64,000 nucleotides of DNA from Bacillota bacterium (GTDB taxonomy: Bacteria; Bacillota; Clostridia; Christensenellales; Aristaeellaceae). Location: assembly GCA_023413135.1 (NCBI GenBank), contig JAEZQK010000022.1, forward strand, positions 14,918 to 78,917, read 5' to 3'. The position numbers and the translations under genes were made by a program. How positions within the stretch are numbered: the stretch's first letter is position 1; the number at the start of each line of letters is the position of its first letter. The notes under the pieces are model-generated. The model worked only from the letters and a program-made list of their open reading frames with translations, had not been told where the DNA came from and did not search any database. Shown here in pieces: positions 6,481 to 14,740 of this stretch.

Positions 6481-8883
6481 GTGTTCTACGACAGACAGTT
6501 AACCATCAGCACGGCCAGCAACCGGCATGCTAAGAACTGGGCTCCGCAGCGCCTTTTCTGGTCCGAAATGCTGCAGCGCCTGGCCGTGCCGGTCCGCGGC
6601 CAGGAAACCCTGGCGGCATATCTGCGCATGCCTAAGGCCTCCCAGGACGACCTAAAGGACGTAGGCGGATACGTAGGCGGCGAATTGAACAGCAGCCGGC
6701 GCAAAAACAACGCCGTCGTCGGTCGCGATATCATAACCCTCGACCTAGACGCCGTGCCGGCCGGCGCCACCGACGACCTGCTACGCCGCGTGGCTTCCCT
6801 GGGCTGCGCCTGGGCGGCCTACTCCACCCGCAAGCATGAGCACGCCCGGCCGCGGCTGCGCGTGCTGCTGCCTCTGTCCCGTACCGTGACGGCCGACGAA
6901 TACGAGCCCATAGCCCGCAAGGCTGCGGAGCTGCTGGAAATAGGCTGGTGTGATCCAACCACCTTCCAACCTGTCCGCCTTATGTACTGGCCCAGCTGCA
7001 GCGCTGACAGCCTGTACGTTTTCAATTATGAGGACAAGCCCTTTATTGACGCCGACGGCCTACTGCGCATGTACGCCAACTGGCGCGACGTTACCACCTG
7101 GCCCCAGGTACCCGGCCACAAGGTCCAGCAGGCCTTGGCGGAAAAGCAGGAGGATCCCACGACCAAGCCCGGAATTGTGGGCGCATTCTGCCGGCAATAC
7201 AACGTATACCAGGCCATGGACCAATTCATTCTCGGCGCCTACGAGCCCGTGGACAATTCCGCGGACCGCTACACCTACACCGGGGGATCCACCACCGGCG
7301 GCGCCGTGATCTACGAGAACGGCAATTTCCTTTTCAGCCATCACGCAACGGACCCGGCCGGCGGCAAGTTGGTGAACAGCTTCGACCTGGTGCGCCTACA
7401 CCTGTACGCATCACTGGACGAGGATGCCAAGGAAGGGACCCCTGTTGCCAAGCTGCCCAGCTATGAGCGCATGAAGCAGCTGGCCGTCGCGGATCCGCAG
7501 GTGGCTCTGGCTGTGAACCAGGAACGGTACGCCCAGGCTATGGAGGACTTCTCCCTTCCGGCCGGTACGGTGGACGCCAACTGGATGCTGAAGCTCAAAC
7601 TGAGCCCGACAAGCGGGAAGCCGGACAAGTGCGCGGCCAACGTCATGTTGGCGCTGGAGAACGACCCTGCCCTGGCCAACCGGCTGAAAAAGGATACCTT
7701 TTCGGACCGTGTCTATGGCATTGCGCCACTGCCGTGGGGCAAGCGTGAAAAGGCAGAGGGCCCCTTCTCCTGGGAGGAATCCGACGACGCCGGCCTGCGC
7801 ATCCACGTAGAGCGCGTGCTGGGCTTTCGCAGCCGGGAAGTGATCGACGACGCATTCCGGGACCACGTAACGCGGCATAGCTTCAACCCGGTGCAGGATT
7901 ACCTGGCCAGCCTCAAATGGGACGGCGTGCCCCGCCTGGATATGCTCTTTATCGAATACCTGGGCGCCGCAGATACAGAGTACACCCGCGCTGTGACCCG
8001 CAAGGCTTTTGCTGCGGCCGTGGCCAGGGCCATGCTGCCGGGCACCAAGTTCGACACGATGGTAATTCTCACCGGGCTGCAAGGCGCCGGCAAAAGTACA
8101 CTGATACGCAAAATGGCCCTGCGCTGGTTTAATGACAGTATCAAGAGCTTTGAGGGCAAAGAGGCTTCCGAGCTGGTTCAAGGCGCTTGGCTGGTGGAGA
8201 TCAGCGAGCTGGAGGCCATGAACCGGGCCGAAATTGGCCGCGTAAAGCAGTTTCTTTCACAGAATGAGGATATATACCGAGCGGCATACGGACGCGTTGT
8301 AGAGTGGCACCCGCGGCGGTGCGTGTTCTTTGGAACGTCCAATAATCGGGAATACCTGCGAGACCGTACCGGGAACCGGAGGTTCTGGCCCCTGGACATT
8401 GGAGCCCAGACGCCCATTAAATCTGTATTCGTGGACCTGGAGGCCAACGTTGACCAACTTTGGGCGGAGGCCTATGTGCGCTGGCAGCTGGGGGAGCCCC
8501 TATACCTGACCGGTGAGGCCGCCAAGGCTGCGGAGGAGGCCCAGGAGGAGCACAGGGAGAGGTCCAGCAGGGAGGGCCTGGTGCTGGATTACATCAGCCG
8601 ACAGGTGCCCGCAGAGTGGCCACGCTGGGACCTTATGAAACGGCAAATGTGGCTTGCGACAGCCGCAGCCGGAGGGTCTATACCGGGCGAGCAGCTGGTG
8701 CCCAGGGAACGTATATGTGCCCTGGAAATCTGGTGCGAGTGTTTAAAAGGAGATATCAAGCACATGCGGTACACCGACGCGCAGGAGATCAACAGCATTA
8801 TTTCATCGGCGCCGGGCTGGTTTCCATTAAACGGGCGCTTTGGCTACGCCGGCGGGCAAAGAGGTTTTTTTCGCTTAATCTAA
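6481..8883 (+). CDS. Phage primase-helicase with AEP-like N-terminus and VapE-type P-loop ATPase
   Basis: The product is 800 aa with a GTG start. The N-terminal 200 residues look like an archaeo-eukaryotic-type primase: VGRDIITLDLDAVP (catalytic DxD near residue 87), then YSTRKHEHARPRLRVLLPL. The C-terminal half is the virulence-associated E domain: Walker A GLQGAGKST (near 531), WLVEISELEAM as Walker B region, and the conserved FGTSNNREYLRDRTGNRRFWPLD. Such proteins prime and unwind phage DNA. It follows the polymerase, split from it only by the antisense moron at 5796-6383. Confidence 0.92.
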   Translation: MFYDRQLTISTASNRHAKNWAPQRLFWSEMLQRLAVPVRGQETLAAYLRMPKASQDDLKDVGGYVGGELNSSRRKNNAVVGRDIITLDLDAVPAGATDDLLRRVASLGCAWAAYSTRKHEHARPRLRVLLPLSRTVTADEYEPIARKAAELLEIGWCDPTTFQPVRLMYWPSCSADSLYVFNYEDKPFIDADGLLRMYANWRDVTTWPQVPGHKVQQALAEKQEDPTTKPGIVGAFCRQYNVYQAMDQFILGAYEPVDNSADRYTYTGGSTTGGAVIYENGNFLFSHHATDPAGGKLVNSFDLVRLHLYASLDEDAKEGTPVAKLPSYERMKQLAVADPQVALAVNQERYAQAMEDFSLPAGTVDANWMLKLKLSPTSGKPDKCAANVMLALENDPALANRLKKDTFSDRVYGIAPLPWGKREKAEGPFSWEESDDAGLRIHVERVLGFRSREVIDDAFRDHVTRHSFNPVQDYLASLKWDGVPRLDMLFIEYLGAADTEYTRAVTRKAFAAAVARAMLPGTKFDTMVILTGLQGAGKSTLIRKMALRWFNDSIKSFEGKEASELVQGAWLVEISELEAMNRAEIGRVKQFLSQNEDIYRAAYGRVVEWHPRRCVFFGTSNNREYLRDRTGNRRFWPLDIGAQTPIKSVFVDLEANVDQLWAEAYVRWQLGEPLYLTGEAAKAAEEAQEEHRERSSREGLVLDYISRQVPAEWPRWDLMKRQMWLATAAAGGSIPGEQLVPRERICALEIWCECLKGDIKHMRYTDAQEINSIISSAPGWFPLNGRFGYAGGQRGFFRLI

Positions 8884-8897
8884 GGCCGCATGACCCC

Positions 8898-8979
8898 GCA
8901 ACATTCAAATGTTGCAGCCTGTTGTAATGTTGCAGGCGCGGTGCAACGTTGCAACATTGTGCAACATTTGAATGTTGCA
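8898..8979. repeat. Cluster of GCAACATT/AATGTTGC repeats, candidate replication origin or regulatory iterons
   Basis: 8898-8915 reads GCAACAT-TCAA-ATGTTGC and 8961-8978 reads GCAACAT-TTGA-ATGTTGC, each an inverted repeat, and the two 18-mers are exact reverse complements of each other. Between them lie GCAACGTTGC (8943-8952) and further partial TGCAACATT copies; another GCAACA is at 9025-9030. An AT-rich stretch with TCTATATAGA (9037-9046) follows. The cluster lies in the 269-bp gap after the primase-helicase gene. Confidence 0.65.
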
Positions 8980-9152
8980 GCCGAAAGCCAAGCGCCGCAA
9001 GGCTTTGAGGGTTATTACAACATTGCAACATCTATTTCTATATAGAGATAATATATAGAAAAACAAAGGTTATAGACCGCATGCGCGCCTATAAATTCTA
9101 TATTTTTTGCCTATATACGCGTGTATGCGCGAACGTTGCAGGAGGCGAGAAC

Positions 9153-9482
9153 ATGCTGGAGAAGGAAATCGAAAAAAAGCTGCGTGTCCGCATCACGAAG
9201 ATGGGATGCCTGTTTGAAAAGTTTACGTCACCAGGCCGGCGAGGCGTATCGGATAGAATCATCACCATACCAGGGAGGCCGGCGCATATCATTTTCCTGG
9301 AGCTGAAAGCAGAGGGCGGCCAGGAGGAACCACTACAAAAGAGACAGCGAGAGATCCGCCTTTCCATGGGATCAGACGCCCGGCTGGTGACAGGTTGGGC
9401 AGAGGCGGAGGCATTCGCAGAGGAGGTAAGACAGATATGCGATACAATCCGCATCCCTACCAGCGAGCCGGCGAGGACTTAA
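9153..9482 (+). CDS. VRR-NUC domain nuclease
   Basis: The product is 109 aa from ATG 9153 with GGAGG seven bases upstream; the earlier in-frame ATG at 9081 lies in the AT-rich leader and has no good site. The VRR-NUC signature is clear: GRRGVSDRIITIP with the catalytic Asp, then IIFLELKAEGGQ with the E-x-K pair. Stand-alone phage VRR-NUC proteins are thought to be structure-specific or Holliday-junction nucleases. It overlaps the helicase gene that follows by 46 bases, a pairing seen in many Firmicutes prophages. Confidence 0.9.
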   Translation: MLEKEIEKKLRVRITKMGCLFEKFTSPGRRGVSDRIITIPGRPAHIIFLELKAEGGQEEPLQKRQREIRLSMGSDARLVTGWAEAEAFAEEVRQICDTIRIPTSEPART

Positions 9483-10819
9483 TCATCACCATGGACCGTC
9501 TAGCCCTGTTTTGGGAAATGGGCCTGGGCAAAACCATCGTGTCCCTGTCCGCCGTGGCCAGGCTGAAATATGACCGGTTCTTAATCAACAAGGTGCTGAT
9601 AATCGCCCCCAAGAAAGTAGCAGAAGGGACGTGGAATGGCGAGGCGGCAAAGTGGGACCATCTTTCCATGCTGCGCGTGCAGTTGGTGCTGGGTACGGAA
9701 AAGCAGCGGATTCGGGCCTTATACACACCGGCGGACGTGTACGTTATTAACCGGGAGAACGTCGTTTGGCTTGTGGACTACTACAAAAACGCCTGGCCCT
9801 TCGATATGGTTATCGTGGACGAGCTGTCCAGCTTCAAAAATCCTCAGGCGAAACGCTTCAAGGCCCTGAGGGCCATGCTGCCCCACATCCAGCGAGTGCT
9901 GGGCCTGACCGGTACGCCGGCGCCCAACAGCCTGCAGGACCTTTGGGCCCAGGTGTTCCTGCTGGACCAGGGCGCCCGGCTGGGCAAGACAATAACCTGG
10001 TTTCGTGAGAATTTTTTCAGCCACAACGTATATACCCATGAGTACAGGGCTCTGCCGGGGGCAAGTAAGGCCGTACATGATGACATAGCGGATATTTGTT
10101 TCAGCCTATCAGCCAAGGATTATTTGCAGATGCCGGACCTGCTGATGGACGACATCACGGTCCCACTTGACCCTCTGGCAGAAAAGGCCTACAAGCAGCT
10201 GGAAAGGGACCTGCTGCTGGAGGTCCAGGGCGACACGATCACGGCCAGCACCGCGGCCGTGCTTACGGGCAAGCTGCTGCAACTATGCAATGGTGCCTTG
10301 TATAACGAGGATCACCTGGCCCGACACGTCCACGATTGCAAGCTGGAGGCCCTGCAGGAGCTGGTGGAGGGCTTGCAAGGGCAGCACGCGCTGCTGTTCT
10401 ATTCCTACCAGCACGACATACCGCGGCTGATGGAGGCCATCCACTGCGTGGACAGCCGGCTGCGTATGAAGGTGTACGAGAACCAGGCCGACGCGGACGC
10501 CTGGAACCGGGGTGAGATCGACATTTTGCTGGCGCACCCGGCCAGCTGCGCCTACGGCCTAAACCTGCAGAAGGGCGGCCACCACACGATATGGTATGGC
10601 CTCACTTGGAGCCTGGAGCTTTACCTGCAGGCTAATGCCCGGCTATACAGGCAGGGCCAGGAGCACCCCGTCGTCATCCACCGCCTGCTGGTTAAGGGCG
10701 GCATGGACGAGGACGTGGCCGTAGCCCTGGGCGACAAGCAAGGCACCCAGGACGCTTTAATGTTGGCCCTACGCGGGGCCTTGCGGGCTAGGATCGAAAG
10801 AGCAAAGGAGGCGGCATGA
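9437..10819 (+). CDS. SNF2-type DEAD/DEAH helicase (ATP-dependent translocase)
   Basis: The product is 460 aa from ATG 9437 (GGAGG upstream). Motif I is LFWEMGLGKT (near residue 28), motif II is VDELSSFKN (near 127), motif III is GLTGTPAPNSLQDLWAQVF, and the second RecA-like domain ends with QANARLYRQGQ (motif VI, near 400). The size and motifs match phage SNF2-family helicases that pair with VRR-NUC. A role in fork or recombination-intermediate processing is inferred. The stop overlaps the next start. Confidence 0.93.
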   Translation: MRYNPHPYQRAGEDLIITMDRLALFWEMGLGKTIVSLSAVARLKYDRFLINKVLIIAPKKVAEGTWNGEAAKWDHLSMLRVQLVLGTEKQRIRALYTPADVYVINRENVVWLVDYYKNAWPFDMVIVDELSSFKNPQAKRFKALRAMLPHIQRVLGLTGTPAPNSLQDLWAQVFLLDQGARLGKTITWFRENFFSHNVYTHEYRALPGASKAVHDDIADICFSLSAKDYLQMPDLLMDDITVPLDPLAEKAYKQLERDLLLEVQGDTITASTAAVLTGKLLQLCNGALYNEDHLARHVHDCKLEALQELVEGLQGQHALLFYSYQHDIPRLMEAIHCVDSRLRMKVYENQADADAWNRGEIDILLAHPASCAYGLNLQKGGHHTIWYGLTWSLELYLQANARLYRQGQEHPVVIHRLLVKGGMDEDVAVALGDKQGTQDALMLALRGALRARIERAKEAA

Positions 10820-11226
10820 TGCAAGAGACAAAGAACCGGGTAATAGAACGGTTGGAAGCCTACAAGGGTATCCAGGCGGAAATCATCCGGTTAACCGTGG
10901 AGCTGGCCAGCCTGCGGATAGAATACGACAGCGTAAAGGGGAGCCTGGCGGAGTACCCATACACGCCGACTCGGTTCACCATCAAGGGCATTAACGCACG
11001 TAAATATAAATATCTGCATGACCGGAGGGCCCGATACAGACAGCGGCAGCGGCGCATTGAACAGTATGTGGACAACATCCCGGACAAGTGTATTCGCCTT
11101 GCTGTACAGCTTCACTATTTGGGCGGGCTGAGCTGGGGAGCGGTGGCGAAACAAACCAAGGTATTCGTCACCTCTGACAATGTGCGAAAGGCAGTAAAGC
11201 GTTATTTTTCAACGGTTTCCGGCTGA
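10816..11226 (+). CDS. Putative phage late transcription regulator (sigma-like/RinA/ArpU-type HTH)
   Basis: The product is 136 aa. A long N-terminal helical region (IERLEAYKGIQAEIIRLTVELASLRIEYDSVKG) is followed by IPDKCIRLAVQLHYLGGLSWGAVAKQTKVFVTSDNVRKAVKRYF, a sigma-region-4-like HTH. Proteins of this plan (DUF1492, ArpU, RinA) sit just before the terminase genes and activate late transcription. The position here, directly upstream of a TATACT promoter with repeated TTGTCCGT, fits. It overlaps the helicase stop. Confidence 0.75.
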   Translation: MMQETKNRVIERLEAYKGIQAEIIRLTVELASLRIEYDSVKGSLAEYPYTPTRFTIKGINARKYKYLHDRRARYRQRQRRIEQYVDNIPDKCIRLAVQLHYLGGLSWGAVAKQTKVFVTSDNVRKAVKRYFSTVSG

Positions 11227-11232
11227 AAAAAG

Positions 11233-11296
11233 TTGTCCGTTTTGTCCGTGTCAATATGTGTTATACTACCAGTGTAAAGGTCTGTCCAATGGACAG
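11233..11296 (+). promoter_or_regulatory. Candidate late-operon promoter with direct repeats and a palindrome
   Basis: TTGTCCGT occurs twice, 9 bp apart (11233-11240, 11242-11249), just upstream of a -10 TATACT (11262-11267) that has no good -35. This layout suits an activator-dependent promoter. CTGTCC-AAT-GGACAG (11282-11296) is an inverted repeat with the same TGTCC core. The remaining bases up to the terminase start at 11548 hold no gene I can support. The likely activator is encoded at 10816. Confidence 0.5.
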
Positions 11297-11547
11297 GCGC
11301 TGAATGAAAGATGCACTTTATCCAAAGGCCCCCGTCCGGTGCGGGAACTGGAGGATGGGCGCATCTTCTTTTATTGCGCGTTCGCAGCCATCCGGGGCAT
11401 TCCCGGTCATGCAGTCGACCGTGCATTTTTGTTCACTCTTTTGCGGGTGCCGGTGCGTCGTTCCTCCTACGCACCGGCGGGAGCGTCCTATTTTGAGTGG
11501 CGGGGCAGGGGCGCGATGATAAAGGAGGCCTGAAGGGTGGTGAGCCT

Positions 11548-12051
11548 GTGCCAGAATTGAAGAATCAGCAGCATGAGCGCTTTTGCCAGGAATACCTTGT
11601 TGATCTAAACCAGACGCAGGCTTATCTCCGAGCCGGATATAAGCCTCAAAAGGGCGAAAGCGCTATGGAGAGCGCTTCCAGACTGTCAAGGAATGTCAAG
11701 GTTCGTGCGCGTATCGACGAGCTGATGGCTGAGCGGTCAAGTCGCACCGGCGTGACGGCTGATAGGGTGGTGCGCGAGCTCGCCCGCATCGCTTTCCTTG
11801 ATCCAACTCGCTTAGCCAATGTCAACAGCGCCACGATCAAGGATGATGCCACCGAGGATGACAGGGCGGCTATATCCAGCGTAAAGGTTAAAAGCGGCGA
11901 AGACTTCACTGAACGCGAAATCAAGTTCGTCGATAAAACCAAAGCCCTGGAGCTGCTGGGCCGGCACCTGGGGATGTTTGAAAAGGACAAAGATGGTGTG
12001 AACGTCGGCGTAACGGTGGTGTTCTCGGGAGCTGATCAGCTTGAGGATTAA
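11548..12051 (+). CDS. Phage terminase small subunit
   Basis: The product is 167 aa if started at GTG 11548, which puts GGTGG seven bases upstream and gives the family-typical start PELKNQQHERFCQEYLVDLNQTQAYLRAGYKP. The N-terminal HTH (residues 5-60) recognises phage DNA, and the middle region mediates oligomerisation. The open frame extends back to 11497, but that part has no homology-like sequence. The end overlaps the large subunit gene by 11 bases. Confidence 0.9.
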   Translation: MPELKNQQHERFCQEYLVDLNQTQAYLRAGYKPQKGESAMESASRLSRNVKVRARIDELMAERSSRTGVTADRVVRELARIAFLDPTRLANVNSATIKDDATEDDRAAISSVKVKSGEDFTEREIKFVDKTKALELLGRHLGMFEKDKDGVNVGVTVVFSGADQLED

Positions 12052-13327
12052 CGCCAGCGCAGTTAAGCAAGAGATATTCCTCCCCGACGTCGTAGGCAGA
12101 GGTTATAAACGTTTCTGGAATTTCAAAGGTCGTTACCGGGCAGTTAAGGGCAGCAGGTCGAGCAAAAAAAGCAAGACCACTGCTCTTAATTTTATATACC
12201 GCCTGGAGAAACATCCACTGGCAAATCTCTTAGTGATTCGGAAAACAGAGCGCACTCTGAAAGATAGCTGCTTCAAAGAATTGCGCTGGGCCATCAACCG
12301 TCTGGGGGTTACTGCGAATTGGAAGGTTACTCATTCCCCGTTGCAGATCACCAACCGGAAAACCGGTCAAGTAATCTATTTTCGCGGCTTGGACGATCCG
12401 CTTAAGCTGACATCAATCACAGTGGACCATGGTGTTTTATGCTGGGTGTGGATCGAAGAGGCTTATGAAATCACCAAGGAAGAAGACTTTGACACCCTGG
12501 ATGAATCCATTCGTGGCATTGTTCCTCCGGGGTATTTCAAGCAGATCACCCTGACATTCAACCCATGGAACGAAAAGATATGGCTTAAGAAGCGGTTCTT
12601 CGATCCTCCGGCATCGCCCGATGTGTTGGCGATGACCACCAATTACCTGTGTAATGAGTTCCTTGATGCTGCCGACCTCGCCAAGTTCGACTGGATGAAG
12701 GAACATAACCCGCGCCGTTTCCAGGTGGCTGGGCTGGGGAACTGGGGTATCACGGAAGGCCTGGTTTATGAAAACTGGGTAGAAAAAGAATTTGACATTG
12801 ACGACATCCGCGGCCGGCCAGGCATCAAGTCCGTATTTGGCCTTGATTGGGGCTATACAAACGATCCTTCGGCATTCTTTGCTGGGCTCGTAGACACTAA
12901 AAACAAGCTTATATATGTCTTCGACGAGATGTACAAAGAAGGCATGAGCAACGAAAAGATAGCCGCCGAAGTCAAGCGGATGGGGTACGCAAAGGAGCAC
13001 ATTCGCGCTGATTGCGCCGAGCCAAAGTCAATCGACAGGGTAAAAGAGTTGGGGATCCCGCGCATCGAAGGATGTCCAAAGGGCGACGATTCGGTGCGTT
13101 TTGGTATTGACGCCATACAGGACTACAAGATCATCGTGCATCCTCGATGCGTGAATTTCCTGATGGAAATCGGGATGTACATCTGGAAAAAGGACAAGTT
13201 TGGCAAGCCAACAGGAGATCCGGAAGGGGAATTCAATCACCTGATGGACGCCATGCGGTATGCCATGTTCGATATCATCATCAACAAGCAGGCACGGGTG
13301 CTTTCCCGCGCTGCGCTGGGCATTTAA
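12041..13327 (+). CDS. Phage terminase large subunit (PBSX/SPP1-like)
   Basis: The product is 428 aa with a TTG start (GGGAG upstream) overlapping the small subunit. The ATPase has Walker A KGSRSSKKSKTTAL (near residue 37) and the Walker B region LCWVWIEEAYE (near 137). The RNase-H-like nuclease domain begins at FGLDWGYTNDPSAFF (near 266), and FNHLMDAMRYAM near the C-terminus supplies a late acidic residue. It drives ATP-dependent DNA packaging and cuts concatemers. Confidence 0.93.
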   Translation: MRINASAVKQEIFLPDVVGRGYKRFWNFKGRYRAVKGSRSSKKSKTTALNFIYRLEKHPLANLLVIRKTERTLKDSCFKELRWAINRLGVTANWKVTHSPLQITNRKTGQVIYFRGLDDPLKLTSITVDHGVLCWVWIEEAYEITKEEDFDTLDESIRGIVPPGYFKQITLTFNPWNEKIWLKKRFFDPPASPDVLAMTTNYLCNEFLDAADLAKFDWMKEHNPRRFQVAGLGNWGITEGLVYENWVEKEFDIDDIRGRPGIKSVFGLDWGYTNDPSAFFAGLVDTKNKLIYVFDEMYKEGMSNEKIAAEVKRMGYAKEHIRADCAEPKSIDRVKELGIPRIEGCPKGDDSVRFGIDAIQDYKIIVHPRCVNFLMEIGMYIWKKDKFGKPTGDPEGEFNHLMDAMRYAMFDIIINKQARVLSRAALGI

Positions 13328-13339
13328 GGAGTTGATATT

Positions 13340-14740
13340 GTGATCACCAGAGATAAAGCCTTATTGACCGAGGGCGCTCCAACGGATGAGTTGCTGCGCG
13401 GTGTCATCAAGGAGTTCCAGCATGATTCCAAGCGCATGGAACGCCTTTGGAAGTATTACCAGAGGGAGCATGATATCTGCAACCGCACCCGTCGTTCAGG
13501 ATTGCCCAACAATCGTCTTGTACATGACTTCCCTGGATACATTGTAGCCATGGCCACCGGCTACCTTGTGGGCAACGCGGTAGGGTACGCGGATAATACT
13601 CAGCAGGAGACCCTATCCGCTATTCTTGACGCCTACAAGCGCGACAGTGTGGACAGCGTGGATAGTGAGATCGCGGTGGATGCCAGCGTGTTCGGCACTG
13701 GCGTGGAGATATGCTATGCTGGCCAGGACAGCAAACCGCATACCTCCCGGTTAGACCGCCGTAATGCTTTTGTTGTGTATGATGACACCGTCGAGCACTT
13801 GCCGCTATTTGGGGTGCACTGGTTGGACCGTATAAAGGCTGATGGGACGAAGGATGGTATCCGGGCTTGGGTATATACACCGACCACAAAGATCCCGTAT
13901 GAGGGTTCAACGGTTGATTTACTGTCGCCGACTGGGAACGAGGAATCACACTATTTTGGTATGGTTCCGATTGTTGAATACTGGAACAATCCCCGCGAAA
14001 CCGGCGATTTTGAAACCGTTATTTCTTTGATTGATGCATACGATATGCTTCAATCCGATAGGGTGAATGATAAGCAGCAGTTCGTGGATGCGCTGCTGAT
14101 CCTCTACGGCGTGCAGGGGGGCTTTGCCCCTCCCGAGGACCCGGAGGACAAACGGACGGCTGCCCAGCGCATCAGGGATGATAAGCTGATCGCCATGCCC
14201 GATGCACAGAGCAGTAAGGCCGAATGGCTTGCTAAGCAACTGAATGAAGCCGATGTCGAAATTCTGAAGGATGCCATCAGGGCTGACATTCACAAATTTT
14301 CCATGGTGCCGGACTTGACCGATCAGGAGTTCGCCGGCAACAGCAGCGGCGTGGCAATGAAATTTAAGCTTCTGGGCCTGGAGCAGCTGACCAAAATCAA
14401 AGAGAGGTGGTTCCGGGAGGGTTTGCGCTGGCGCCTTCGATTGTTCGGCCATTTTCTGGCGATAAAGGGTTCCCCGGAGCTGGACGCTGATACCGTGTCG
14501 ATGACCTTCACCCGAGCGCTTCCGGTCAATGATTTGGAGATTGCCCAGACCGTGCAGGCGCTACAGGGGATTGTGCCTGATGAAATCCTGTTAGCGCAGG
14601 TGCCATGGGTGTCGGATGCGCAAGCAGCGCTGAAGATGCTTGATAAGCAAAAAGCGGAAGCCTTGAAGCAGCAACAGGCGGCATTTGGTTCCTATCCGGG
14701 GCAGGGGAATACAGAGAATGATGAGGCCGGTGATGCGTGA
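13340..14740 (+). CDS. Phage portal protein (SPP1 gp6-like)
   Basis: The product is 466 aa with a GTG start after AAGGAG. Features shared with the SPP1 gp6 portal family include NNRLVHDFPGYIVAMATGYLVGNAV early on, the FGVHW/PIVEYWNN region in the middle, and DLTDQEFAGNSSGVAMKFKLLGLEQL near residue 330. The C-terminus is a Gln/Ala-rich coil. It forms the dodecameric ring at the capsid vertex and docks the terminase encoded just upstream. Confidence 0.93.
   Translation: MITRDKALLTEGAPTDELLRGVIKEFQHDSKRMERLWKYYQREHDICNRTRRSGLPNNRLVHDFPGYIVAMATGYLVGNAVGYADNTQQETLSAILDAYKRDSVDSVDSEIAVDASVFGTGVEICYAGQDSKPHTSRLDRRNAFVVYDDTVEHLPLFGVHWLDRIKADGTKDGIRAWVYTPTTKIPYEGSTVDLLSPTGNEESHYFGMVPIVEYWNNPRETGDFETVISLIDAYDMLQSDRVNDKQQFVDALLILYGVQGGFAPPEDPEDKRTAAQRIRDDKLIAMPDAQSSKAEWLAKQLNEADVEILKDAIRADIHKFSMVPDLTDQEFAGNSSGVAMKFKLLGLEQLTKIKERWFREGLRWRLRLFGHFLAIKGSPELDADTVSMTFTRALPVNDLEIAQTVQALQGIVPDEILLAQVPWVSDAQAALKMLDKQKAEALKQQQAAFGSYPGQGNTENDEAGDA

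Noticed and set aside
7411..8181. 256-codon minus-strand frame inside the primase-helicase gene
   Set aside because: It is an antisense shadow of a well-supported gene with VapE motifs.
8898..8979. Short repeats that might look like a CRISPR array
   Set aside because: Units are 8-18 bp, palindromic and irregularly spaced, with no uniform spacers and no cas genes nearby.
11258..11533. Open frames in the leader upstream of the terminase gene
   Set aside because: Several overlapping frames of similar length without good ribosome sites or recognisable motifs; the region looks like an untranslated leader.
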